6,138 nucleotides of DNA from DAOVRL01 sp964459805 (GTDB taxonomy: Bacteria > Planctomycetota > Phycisphaerae > Sedimentisphaerales > Anaerobacaceae): contig CAYWOD010000205.1 of the NCBI GenBank assembly GCA_964459805.1, forward strand, positions 1 to 6,138. The letters are read 5' to 3'. Made by a program: the position numbers and the translations under genes. Positions 1-5,729 of the stretch are shown in pieces. Position 1 is the stretch's first letter. Each line of letters begins with the position of its first letter. Under the pieces are notes generated by a model that did not search any database, was not told where the DNA came from, and saw only the letters and a list, made by a program, of their open reading frames with translations.

Positions 1-97
1 GTCTGGGATTGCTTCGCTGCGCTCGCAACAGGCTCCGCAATCTCGATTTTCGAGTTTTTGAGATTGCCACGGCCTTTGAAAAGGGCTCGCAATGACA
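1..97. repeat. Dispersed palindromic repeat element (GATTGC / GCAAT arms)
   Basis: Non-coding stretch built from short complementary arms. GCAATCTC (37-44) is the exact reverse complement of GAGATTGC (60-67). ATTGC (63-67) pairs with GCAAT (89-93) around a small CCTT/AAGG stem (73-76 with 81-84). A further TTGC/GCAA pair lies at 9-12 and 25-28. From memory, sequences of this type (GGATTGC, a TTCGCT-rich core, then CGCAATGACA) are scattered in many copies through intergenic DNA of anaerobic and environmental bacteria. That they form one family here is recall, not something shown by a second copy inside this window. The element seems to begin before base 1. Confidence 0.55.
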
Positions 98-115
98 CAG
101 AAACCCAGTTTATAT

Positions 116-131
116 CCCCTGAACGGTTACC
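116..131. repeat. 16-bp motif with an inverted near-copy at 6074-6089
   Basis: CCCCTGAACGGTTACC. Its reverse complement matches 6074-6089 at 15 of 16 positions. The two copies lie close to opposite ends of the window in inverted orientation. One such match in 6 kb is not far above chance, so this is a candidate dispersed motif and not proof of a mobile-element boundary. Confidence 0.3.
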
Positions 132-156
132 AAGAGGAAGAGTGAGCGCGCCCCAT

Positions 157-190
157 CCGGCTGCCAGCCGGGACCACAGAGTTTGGTCCC
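157..190 (-). terminator. Two adjacent hairpins downstream of the rrf2-like gene
   Basis: CCGGCT (157-162) pairs perfectly with AGCCGG (166-171) across a 3-base loop. GGGACCA (170-176) pairs with TGGTCCC (184-190) across a 7-base loop. The two stems share bases 170-171, so they compete slightly. They lie 46-79 bases past the stop codon of the Rrf2-like gene, where the reductase-rrf2 transcript should end. There is no T-tract after either stem on the minus strand, so this is not a classical intrinsic terminator. An RNA-stabilising 3' structure or a repeat remnant is equally possible. Confidence 0.35.
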
Positions 191-235
191 AAGCTTCTGC
201 CTGAAAGGACGGATTGCCTGCTGTTGGACCCTTGC

Positions 236-583
236 CTAATTCTTCTTGCAGATTATGACTTTACTCATGGAGTCTGCGAAGGCTTTGAGGGGTTTTTTCA
301 ACTGGGACACGGCTGGGTTCCTGAGATCGAGTTCGCCGCAGGTCACGTTCCACAAATCAAGCAGCGTCACGACCTTGTTTCTTATCCTGACGCCTCCGAT
401 TCTTCCCCGCTTGCATTCGACGATCCCGTGCCTGCTGAGCGTTTGGATGACTTTTTGCAGATAGCCCACGGAGAAATTCAGGGTCTTTGCAATCTCACCG
501 GCCTGGATATAGTCGTCGGTCTTCTTTTGCTTGAGAAACAGCACGGTATCAACCGCCATTGTAAAATCATGGTTAAGTTTCAC
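236..583 (-). CDS. Rrf2-family transcriptional regulator (winged HTH), no obvious Fe-S cluster ligands
   Basis: A 115-aa DNA-binding protein of the Rrf2 family (relatives include IscR, NsrR and CymR), which bind palindromic operators as dimers. Visible features: an N-terminal helix resembling the family's (residues 1-20), a helix-turn-helix at about 25-52 with a recognition helix around SVGYLQKVIQTLSRHGIV, and the wing RGRIGG (59-64), the family's RGxxGG signature. It is shorter than the usual 130-160 aa. Cysteines occur only at 57, 82 and 112, not in the tight three-Cys cluster of the iron-sulfur members, so a non-cluster sensing mode is inferred. The start is GTG, chosen because AAGGAG sits 6 bases upstream; the next ATG is at codon 9. 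It lies 21 bases behind the aldo/keto reductase on the same strand and is probably co-transcribed. Autoregulation through the dyad at 1669-1690 is an inference. Confidence 0.88.
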   Translation of the reverse strand: MKLNHDFTMAVDTVLFLKQKKTDDYIQAGEIAKTLNFSVGYLQKVIQTLSRHGIVECKRGRIGGVRIRNKVVTLLDLWNVTCGELDLRNPAVSQLKKPLKAFADSMSKVIICKKN

Positions 584-589
584 GATAAT

Positions 590-595
590 CTCCTT
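590..595 (-). promoter_or_regulatory. Shine-Dalgarno site fixing the GTG start of the Rrf2-like gene
   Basis: Read on the minus strand this is AAGGAG, 6 bases before the GTG at 583-581. No other start codon nearby has a comparable site, so it decides for the GTG start. Confidence 0.75.
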
Positions 596-604
596 GCTGA
601 ATAT

Positions 605-1564
605 TTATGCCACGCGAGCGGGTCTGTACACTTGCGCCCGACTCGCATTGCCGGTCATTGGGACTTTGCGGACTCGCGCGGCAAAGTCGTCTATCTCACA
701 GATATTCTCGAATCCGACAACCATCGCATCCACACAGCCCGATTCCAGCACATACTTAATCGATTTGTCACGTTTTTCATCGCTGTCGCGGAAAGCGCCC
801 TCACCGAGCACCTTCATTGCGATGACGGCCTTGCCCTGTCCGCGAAGCGCCTTGAGCACGGCTTCGACCTTGGGCACGTCCTCAACTTCTTTGACATCCA
901 TCTTCACTGCGTATGGGTTGATGCGTGCGTGCGCCGAATCGACCCAGGACTCCTTAACACAGGCTTCCAGTGCCGCCACGGAATGGCACGAAACTCCGTG
1001 CGCCCGGACGAGGCCTCTCTTCTTGAGCTTGGCCAGGGTCTCCATATACTTGCCCAGCTCGTCCGGCCACTCTCCAGAGGAAACGCAGTGCAGCAGAACC
1101 AGGTCGATGTAGTCGGTGTTCAGTTCCTTTAGAAAGCGCTCGACGACGACATCGGCGTCGGGCCGTTCCTTCTCCGGCAGGCTTCCCTGCCGCCACCAGA
1201 TCTTCGAGGATATCGCGTACTCTTTGCGACGCATTTTCTTGAGCGCCCCGGCGAGATAGGGATGCGTCCCGTACAAATCCGCCACATCAAAGAGCCTGAT
1301 GCCTCTTTGGTAGCAGTGTCTTGCCAGCGCGTTAAACTTCTGCTTGCCCATACGTGTATGATTCGATTGCCGGCCGCCGCCTCGCATTCCGGTCCCAAAG
1401 CCCACGCGAGAAACCTTAATCTTCGTCCGGCCAAGCGGAACAAGGTCGTACGGGTCAAATACTGCGGGTTTCCGTCTCGCAGCATCCATACACCCTGATC
1501 CGAGCAGCAGGCGGCCTGCGCCCGCAATCGACCTGGCCAAAAACTCTCGCCGTTTCATTTCCAT
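605..1564 (-). CDS. Aldo/keto reductase with twin-arginine (Tat) signal, possible lipoprotein
   Basis: A 319-aa NADPH-type aldo/keto reductase, expected to reduce a carbonyl compound; the substrate cannot be told. The N-terminus carries KRREFL (residues 4-9), a twin-arginine signal, followed by a weakly hydrophobic stretch and LLLGSGC with Cys25. That cysteine could be lipidated, although Gly at -3 makes the lipobox non-canonical. The catalytic domain starts near 40 (LVPLGRTKIKVSRVGFGTG). The four catalytic residues can be read as Asp93, Tyr98 (DVADLYG), Lys121 (SSKIW) and His159 (LLHC). The C-terminus lacks the ferredoxin-like cysteine cluster of some relatives. ATG at 1564 is preceded by AAGGGG at a 9-base distance. 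It heads an operon with the Rrf2-like regulator and has a candidate promoter and operator in the 167 bases upstream. Export to the periplasm is inferred from the signal only. Confidence 0.9.
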   Translation of the reverse strand: MEMKRREFLARSIAGAGRLLLGSGCMDAARRKPAVFDPYDLVPLGRTKIKVSRVGFGTGMRGGGRQSNHTRMGKQKFNALARHCYQRGIRLFDVADLYGTHPYLAGALKKMRRKEYAISSKIWWRQGSLPEKERPDADVVVERFLKELNTDYIDLVLLHCVSSGEWPDELGKYMETLAKLKKRGLVRAHGVSCHSVAALEACVKESWVDSAHARINPYAVKMDVKEVEDVPKVEAVLKALRGQGKAVIAMKVLGEGAFRDSDEKRDKSIKYVLESGCVDAMVVGFENICEIDDFAARVRKVPMTGNASRAQVYRPARVA

Positions 1565-1623
1565 CGCTGATAACCCCTTAAGTAATCGTTACCCCCGGCC
1601 CTTCGGCACCGTACCGCCCAATC

Positions 1624-1639
1624 AGCCCCGGCAAGGGCT
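1624..1639 (-). other. Small hairpin in the leader of the reductase operon
   Basis: AGCCC (1624-1628) pairs with GGGCT (1635-1639) across six bases. It lies in the roughly 105-base leader between the inferred transcription start (about 1670) and the reductase ATG. It has no T-tract and shows no match to a riboswitch I recognise. It may only be a local fold. Confidence 0.25.
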
Positions 1640-1668
1640 AAATGGATAAAATGCAGCTCAATCAAATT

Positions 1669-1690
1669 AACTCGCCAGAATATCCGAGTT
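1669..1690 (-). promoter_or_regulatory. Candidate repressor operator: 6-10-6 inverted repeat over the -10 box
   Basis: AACTCG (1669-1674) and CGAGTT (1685-1690) are perfect inverted half-sites separated by 10 bases. The spacer contains the proposed -10 box of the reductase operon (1677-1682), a position where a bound dimer would block RNA polymerase. The 22-bp overall span is of the size bound by Rrf2-family dimers such as NsrR. The downstream gene of the operon encodes an Rrf2 protein, so self-repression is the natural hypothesis. Binding is inferred. Confidence 0.45.
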
Positions 1691-1705
1691 TTCCTGATAA
1701 TGCAA
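1677..1705 (-). promoter_or_regulatory. Sigma70-type promoter for the reductase-rrf2 operon
   Basis: On the minus strand, TTGCAT (1705-1700) is followed after exactly 17 bases by TATTCT (1682-1677). The -35 keeps the TTG core and the -10 matches 4 of 6 consensus bases. Transcription would start near 1670, giving a leader of about 105 bases. It is the best match I found in this intergenic region. Confidence 0.5.
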
Positions 1706-1731
1706 GAGTTTCAGAGAAATTTTTGTCCGGA

Positions 1732-2334
1732 TCACCTTTGAAGCGGCGCTGACGCAAGAACCTTTCGGCAGGTGCAGTGATTTCCCAGGTGACATAAGGC
1801 CAGTTCTGAAGCTGTGAATTCTATCGGGCATGAAAACTCGCGGATCTTTCCGTATCCGATTGTAATGTGCGGGAAAAACTTCTCGAAACTTGATTTCTCA
1901 GGGTAATTCCTGATCCAAAGCAAAGTTGATTCGCTCACGGCCGCCCCGGAAAGCATCTCCGCCGTTACGTCATAGCTGAAATACGAAGCCAGTTCTTGCA
2001 TAACCTCTTCGTGAAGCGATTGAAGTGTTTCGCTTCTTTCAATCCGCATCGCCGATACTTTTTTGCCCACAGAGTTCGTGCCGATGTGGACGTCAATGAC
2101 CTTTAGCTGTCGCGGAGAATACTGTCCCGCGATTGTCTGCAGAATCTTCTCGAGCTCTTCAATGTCCTTTTCTTCAATACAGCCCATAGCCAAAGAAATG
2201 TGCGGCAGGCAGCTTTCTTCATTCAGGACTATGTCGCCGCCGGACGGTTTTGGCAACCGCCTGTTTGCTTCGATAGCTTTCTCCATCATCGCCCGCGAGG
2301 GCAGCAATACCACATCAACCGCTATTCTCGCCAT
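1732..2334 (-). CDS. 2H phosphoesterase superfamily protein (2'-5' RNA ligase-like)
   Basis: A 200-aa protein of the 2H fold, named for two His-x-Ser/Thr motifs that form one active site. Both are present and in family context: PHISLAMG with His45/Ser47 and PHITIGYG with His156/Thr158, about 110 residues apart as expected. Members cleave or join 2',5' or cyclic phosphodiester bonds in RNA or nucleotides; which substrate applies here cannot be told. The region before the first motif (MARIAVDVVLLPSRAMM) fits the first beta strand of the fold, so the protein looks full length. No signal peptide or membrane segment is seen; it should be cytoplasmic. ATG at 2334 has GAGG 8 bases upstream. It stands apart from both neighbouring operons, with a 470-base gap upstream and the reductase promoter directly downstream, and has no visible terminator of its own. 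Confidence 0.85.
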   Translation of the reverse strand: MARIAVDVVLLPSRAMMEKAIEANRRLPKPSGGDIVLNEESCLPHISLAMGCIEEKDIEELEKILQTIAGQYSPRQLKVIDVHIGTNSVGKKVSAMRIERSETLQSLHEEVMQELASYFSYDVTAEMLSGAAVSESTLLWIRNYPEKSSFEKFFPHITIGYGKIREFSCPIEFTASELALCHLGNHCTCRKVLASAPLQR

Positions 2335-2358
2335 TACAATAACCTCGGCAAAAAAACT

Positions 2359-2493
2359 TTACGCCTTTGTTCCTGAGGTCACAGTACCCAACCGGAACCT
2401 CAAGGGCATTACCGGTTTGGGAATCAAGGATGTGATCTTCTCAGTCTCACCATCGTCTGGATAACCCGAGGGATACTGAGTAGTACCGAACAC
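2359..2493 (-). CDS. Possible 44-aa small protein or gene remnant upstream of the 2H gene
   Basis: A minus-strand frame from GTG (2493-2491) to TAA (2361-2359) encodes 44 aa of balanced composition, including QYPSGYPDDGETEKI and ending RFRLGTVTSGTKA. The peptide looks more like a real protein segment than a random frame. The frame stays open about 10 codons further upstream without an ATG, and the GTG has only a weak, distant ribosome-binding site, so this could also be the tail of a broken gene. It ends 24 bases before the 2H gene start, whose own Shine-Dalgarno site lies in between. The opposite strand is also open here and likewise gives a plausible peptide ending SVSPSSG (stop at 2462-2464), so the coding strand is uncertain. 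Function unknown. Confidence 0.3.
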   Translation of the reverse strand: MFGTTQYPSGYPDDGETEKITSLIPKPVMPLRFRLGTVTSGTKA

Positions 2494-2557
2494 ATCAAGT
2501 AAAACACACCTTGCATACCTATGACCTCAACAATTTGCCTAATCCCGATTCGACGAA

Positions 2558-2563
2558 ATTATA
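2558..2563 (-). promoter_or_regulatory. Possible -10 box upstream of the small frame and 2H gene
   Basis: On the minus strand the sequence is a perfect TATAAT within an A+T-rich run (2558-2571). The hexamer 17 bases upstream, TTTCGT, is a poor -35, so the promoter would be weak or need an activator. It precedes the 44-codon frame and the 2H gene, with a leader of over 200 bases to the latter. Low to moderate support. Confidence 0.35.
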
Positions 2564-2804
2564 TATTATTCAAGCTGCAAACGAAAGAAGATTGGAGCAC
2601 TGAGAATATTGGTGCGAGATGGGCAAGCCCGGGAATTCGCCGTAAGTTTTTACAAAACAAAAGGCTGTGCGTTCTCGGCGTGCTCGGCGGTGAGAAGTGC
2701 GGGTTAGCTGCTCCTGAATGTGTCGGCCGGGATTCTCCTGCAAATATGGCTGGTCGGACGGAGTGCAATAGACGGCGGGATATATGAATAGCCGGCAATG
2801 AAGA
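2564..2804. other. Intergenic region with degenerate repeat-like sequence
   Basis: A stretch of 241 bases between the kinase stop codon and the candidate -10 box. Open frames run across it on both strands, but none shows a recognisable domain or a good ribosome-binding site. On the minus strand 2671-2692 reads as two copies of a GCCGAG unit (CGCCGAG, ACGCCGAGAA), similar to ACCGCCGAGAA at 5991-6001. TTCTC and GAGAA (2672-2676, 2692-2696) form a loose inverted repeat. No clear intrinsic terminator follows the kinase gene. Confidence 0.4.
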
Positions 2805-5051
2805 CTATCTGCTCGGTAGATGAATTGTTACGGTTGTTCCGACGCCGGGCCGGCTTTCAATGCTTAGCGCGCCCCCGTTTATTTGTGCGAACCTTGCAGC
2901 GTATGCGAGCCCCATCCCCCGTTTTCGACCTGCGGGTCTGGCCGAGAAAAACGGCTGAGCTGCCTTTCGCAGCGTCTGCGCGTCCATTCCGCAGCCAAGA
3001 TCCATTATCTGTAATTTCACCATTTCGCCCGAGCCGGCTGACTGGGCGGTAATCTTTATCGGCCCGAGCTCGTCTCTGTAGGATTCGATGGCGTTGGTCA
3101 GGACGTTTGCAATTGCCGAGGCAATCTGGGCGGAATCGACAAAGATCTCTTTCGCACCGTCGGCCACTTCGATCTGGACATTGATGTGTTCAACGTTTGT
3201 CTTTCGGCTGGTCAGTTGCAGGGCTTCATCGAGAATCTGCCTGATTTTTGTCCGGGCGGGCCTGGGCATAGACGGCTCGGCAAAGGTCATCAGGTCTTTG
3301 ATGATAGCGGACGCCTCGCTTGCGTTTTGGCGAATCAGGTTGAGGATTTCTTTTTTTTGCTGATCGGTCTCCGCCTCAGCGAGCAGTTGCGCCCGGCCGG
3401 AGACGATTGCCAGAGGATTGTTCAGCTCGTGAGCGGCGCCGGCTGCCATCTCGGCCAGAGCTTCGATAGAGCTGCCTGTGACAGTTTCGGGCGGGGCAGG
3501 CTCGGGCATTGAGGCTCGGACGGCGCCGGGGCCTGAAATAAGCTGCGCAAACCGCTCGGCAAAACACTGGTGTTCGGCGGAGGCGAGCGCTATATCCAAA
3601 ACGGCAGCGGCAATCGAAGACGATGTCTTGAATTTCTCCTCGAACAGTGCTGCGTCTCCCGGATAGTGCAGCTCAAAGGCAATTGCCGCGAGCGCCCTAT
3701 TGTTGGAAATCAGTGGTATAAGCTTGGTTCTACCTGCGCCAAAGTCAACGTCCAACTGCTCAAACAGCCAGCCGATATGAGCGTGGGCGTCCAGCACGGC
3801 GAAGCTGTTGGCAATCGGCTTTGGTACGGGGGAGACCTGATCGGGAACGTCCAGGCAGAGAGTTTTGCTTTGGCCCAGACCCTCTACGACTACGGTGTCA
3901 AGTCTTCGGGACTCGCCCGGGGGAGCTAAATACAGACAGACCATACCTGTTTGATAAAACTTTTGCCAGCGTCCGGCGAAGCTCTCGGCCAGATCGATGG
4001 CTCCGGTTGTCGAATTTATGCTGAGCAGGAAGTCGGTTACAAAATCCAGATGGGTCGAAGCGGTTTGCAGCCGGCGATTTTCGCCCGACAATTCCGTCTG
4101 CCGGCGGGCCAATTGGGCTGCGGCGGCGTGAGCGGCATCGCCGTAATCCGCCACAGCGTCGGCCGAATCCAGGCCGAGGAGTCTCGATTTCTCGGCGATC
4201 TCCGTGAGCAGACCCTGGAGAATCTGTTGTAGTTGCTCGAGGCTTATGCCAAGAGACTGAGCGTTCTTTTCGATTGATTCAGGCGGATCGTAGCTGCCGG
4301 ATTGGCCCATTCCGCTCTGGCGTGCTACAAAATCAGCCAATTGCACGACCTGGGCTATCCTCGCCTGGGGCATATCTTGAGAAATGGCGGCGGTGTCGCT
4401 GTGATGCAGCCAAATAGCAAGCGTGATTGCATCCGGGAAGCGCCATTTTTGGGCGAGACGTTTGCCGAGGATTGTATGGTCGGTGCCGAGGTGCCGCTGC
4501 TCAACGGCCGATGAGCAGGATTGCTCCGACTTTGCCTCTTCGACAATGCGGGTGAAGCTTTTCGGCATCGCATCGGCGAGGGCGAGCTTGCCGATATCGT
4601 GCAGCAGTCCGGCACAATAGGCCAACTGCGAATCGAGGCCGGCCGGAGCGATCCGGGCGATGCTCTCGGCCGAACAGGCGACCGCGAGGCTGTGGAGCAA
4701 AAGCTCTTTCCTGGAGAGTCCTTGCCGGGCCTGCGGCTCCCGGGAAACTTTGATAGACAAGAGAACATCTCGAAGGATCTGCGCAGGCAGTCTCTCGAGT
4801 GCGGCGCGAAGCAAAAAACTCCGGCCGGTGAGCCTTATACCGTGGCGGTCAATGAGCGAAAGGACGCTCGCCATAAGGGCCGGATCTGATTCTATGATAT
4901 CGGCCAGGACCGATGGTGAAGATGAGCTCTGCAGAAGCTTGGAAAAGAGCTGTGCTGCGATGGACGGCAGAGTCGAAAGCGAATCGAGACGGCCGAGAGC
5001 AAATTCCACCTGGCGGGCGGCCGTTGGGGGATTAGACGAGTTGTCCGGCAT
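2805..5051 (-). CDS. HDOD - GAF-like - histidine kinase hybrid sensor (cytoplasmic)
   Basis: A 748-aa sensor kinase. Residues about 20-240 form an HDOD domain. It retains an HD-type metal set: His120, His151-Asp152 in GLLHDIGK, His192, His216/His217 in WLHHSD, and Asp240. A helical linker (about 255-335) leads to a GAF-like region (about 340-495), assigned from position and predicted fold only. A HisKA dimerisation domain follows, with phospho-acceptor His541 in AAHELNNPLA. Then comes a HATPase domain with N box (Asn649, Asn653), G1 DLGCGMD (684-690), F box PFF (700-702) and G2 GMGLA (712-716). No membrane segment or signal peptide is seen, so the input should be cytoplasmic. It lies 90 bases behind the HTH-receiver gene, its likely phosphotransfer partner. 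An upstream ATG (5081, ten residues longer) was set aside because TAAGGAGAAGG lies just before 5051. Confidence 0.9.
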   Translation of the reverse strand: MPDNSSNPPTAARQVEFALGRLDSLSTLPSIAAQLFSKLLQSSSSPSVLADIIESDPALMASVLSLIDRHGIRLTGRSFLLRAALERLPAQILRDVLLSIKVSREPQARQGLSRKELLLHSLAVACSAESIARIAPAGLDSQLAYCAGLLHDIGKLALADAMPKSFTRIVEEAKSEQSCSSAVEQRHLGTDHTILGKRLAQKWRFPDAITLAIWLHHSDTAAISQDMPQARIAQVVQLADFVARQSGMGQSGSYDPPESIEKNAQSLGISLEQLQQILQGLLTEIAEKSRLLGLDSADAVADYGDAAHAAAAQLARRQTELSGENRRLQTASTHLDFVTDFLLSINSTTGAIDLAESFAGRWQKFYQTGMVCLYLAPPGESRRLDTVVVEGLGQSKTLCLDVPDQVSPVPKPIANSFAVLDAHAHIGWLFEQLDVDFGAGRTKLIPLISNNRALAAIAFELHYPGDAALFEEKFKTSSSIAAAVLDIALASAEHQCFAERFAQLISGPGAVRASMPEPAPPETVTGSSIEALAEMAAGAAHELNNPLAIVSGRAQLLAEAETDQQKKEILNLIRQNASEASAIIKDLMTFAEPSMPRPARTKIRQILDEALQLTSRKTNVEHINVQIEVADGAKEIFVDSAQIASAIANVLTNAIESYRDELGPIKITAQSAGSGEMVKLQIMDLGCGMDAQTLRKAAQPFFSARPAGRKRGMGLAYAARFAQINGGALSIESRPGVGTTVTIHLPSR

Positions 5052-5059
5052 ATAGCTGA

Positions 5060-5070
5060 CCTTCTCCTTA
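5060..5070 (-). promoter_or_regulatory. Shine-Dalgarno site deciding the kinase start
   Basis: On the minus strand TAAGGAGAAGG ends 8 bases before ATG at 5051-5049. The alternative ATG at 5081 lies upstream of this site and has no good site of its own, so translation from 5051 is preferred. Confidence 0.7.
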
Positions 5071-5141
5071 AGTGTTAGCATTGCCCGTAAGAGACCTGCA
5101 AGCAGGCAGTGTCCGGCGTCGTTGGGGGCAGCGGGGGCGTT

Positions 5142-5708
5142 CTATTTCATCTTCAGCGCTGCGGTGATTCTGCCGATGAGCACGTCAACGCTGAACGGCT
5201 TCCTTATGAAGTCTTCGGCGCCGGATTTTAGAAGCTGGTCGATTTCATCCTCTTTTACGACGCCGCTGACAATAATGATTTTGATCTCTTCAAAATCGGG
5301 GTTCCTTTTTATTGTCTGACAGACGACATTGCCGTTGACGTCGGGCAGCATGTAATCGAGCAGTATAACTTCGGGTCGGAAGTGCTGTGTTGCAATTCCG
5401 GCCTCGTAGCCGCTCGATGCGGTGTGCGTCTCGAATCTGCCGTCACGCCCGAGAATATCGACCATGAGCTCGATAATCTCGGCGTCGTCATCGACAATGA
5501 GCACTTTTCTCTTCCCGGAGTCGATAGTATCGAGAGGGATACCGTTATCCTTCATGAACTTGATCAGACTCTGGCGCGGAATTCTGCGGAACTTTGAGCC
5601 TGGGACACGAAACCCCTCCAACCTACCGGCATCGAAGCAGCGGATGATGGTTTGCTGGCTCACCTTGCAGACTTCCGCGGCCTCTCCGGTGGTAAACAAA
5701 TCCTTCAT
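5142..5708 (-). CDS. Response regulator with N-terminal excisionase-like HTH and C-terminal receiver domain
   Basis: A 188-aa response regulator in reversed order. Residues 4-57 form a MerR/excisionase-type helix-turn-helix (FTTGEAAEVCKVSQQTIIRC, then GRLEGFRVPGS and RRIPRQSLIKFM). Residues about 66-186 form a CheY-like receiver. The phosphorylation machinery is complete: Asp73/Asp74 in VDDD, phospho-acceptor Asp118 in LLDYMLPD, Ser148 in IIVSG, and Lys170-Pro171 in IRKPF. Classical OmpR or NarL regulators have the receiver first; this order is, from memory, common in planctomycetes and some deltaproteobacteria. It probably binds DNA through the HTH and wing, with the receiver controlling dimerisation. 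It is the first gene of an operon with the HDOD kinase 90 bases downstream, its presumed phosphodonor. The ATG at 5708 is preferred to the one at 5717, because GAGGA abuts the latter but lies 9 bases from the former. Confidence 0.9.
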   Translation of the reverse strand: MKDLFTTGEAAEVCKVSQQTIIRCFDAGRLEGFRVPGSKFRRIPRQSLIKFMKDNGIPLDTIDSGKRKVLIVDDDAEIIELMVDILGRDGRFETHTASSGYEAGIATQHFRPEVILLDYMLPDVNGNVVCQTIKRNPDFEEIKIIIVSGVVKEDEIDQLLKSGAEDFIRKPFSVDVLIGRITAALKMK

Positions 5709-5717
5709 TTTATCCAT

Positions 5718-5722
5718 TCCTC
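5718..5722 (-). promoter_or_regulatory. Shine-Dalgarno site favouring the internal ATG of the response regulator
   Basis: GAGGA on the minus strand is directly adjacent to the ATG at 5717, too close for normal initiation. It is 9 bases from the in-frame ATG at 5708, a standard distance. Starting at 5708 also gives the N-terminus MKDLFTTGEAAE that I recall as usual for this regulator type. Confidence 0.6.
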
Positions 5723-5729
5723 GTCTTTA

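Noticed and set aside
42..59. Short CTCGA/TCGAG stem followed by five T as an intrinsic terminator on the + strand
   Set aside because: The stem has only five pairs with a three-base loop, no + strand gene precedes it in view, and the arms are better explained as part of the palindromic repeat.
224..1132. A 302-codon open frame on the + strand
   Set aside because: It lies antisense to the Rrf2-like gene and most of the aldo/keto reductase, both of which have recognisable domains, motifs and ribosome-binding sites. Its translation shows no family features.
2672..2696. TTCTC...GAGAA inverted repeat as terminator of the kinase operon
   Set aside because: Five pairs around a 15-base loop, over 100 bases past the stop codon, with only an interrupted T-rich stretch after it; too weak to call.
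2521..2787. An 88-codon + strand frame, and a 79-codon minus strand frame over 2559-2798
   Set aside because: Neither has a ribosome-binding site, a recognisable domain or convincing composition; the region looks like decayed intergenic repeat sequence.
5052..5081. Upstream ATG adding ten residues (MLTLKEKVSY) to the kinase
   Set aside because: The added codons contain the Shine-Dalgarno sequence that best serves the ATG at 5051, and the upstream ATG has no site of its own.
5095..5106. CCTGC/GCAGG inverted repeat between the regulator and kinase genes
   Set aside because: The two-base loop leaves at most four real pairs, with no T-tract. The spacing and strand suggest read-through into the kinase, not termination.
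5709..5717. Upstream ATG adding three residues to the response regulator
   Set aside because: GAGGA directly abuts this ATG with no spacing, while the in-frame ATG at 5708 is 9 bases away and gives the expected N-terminus.
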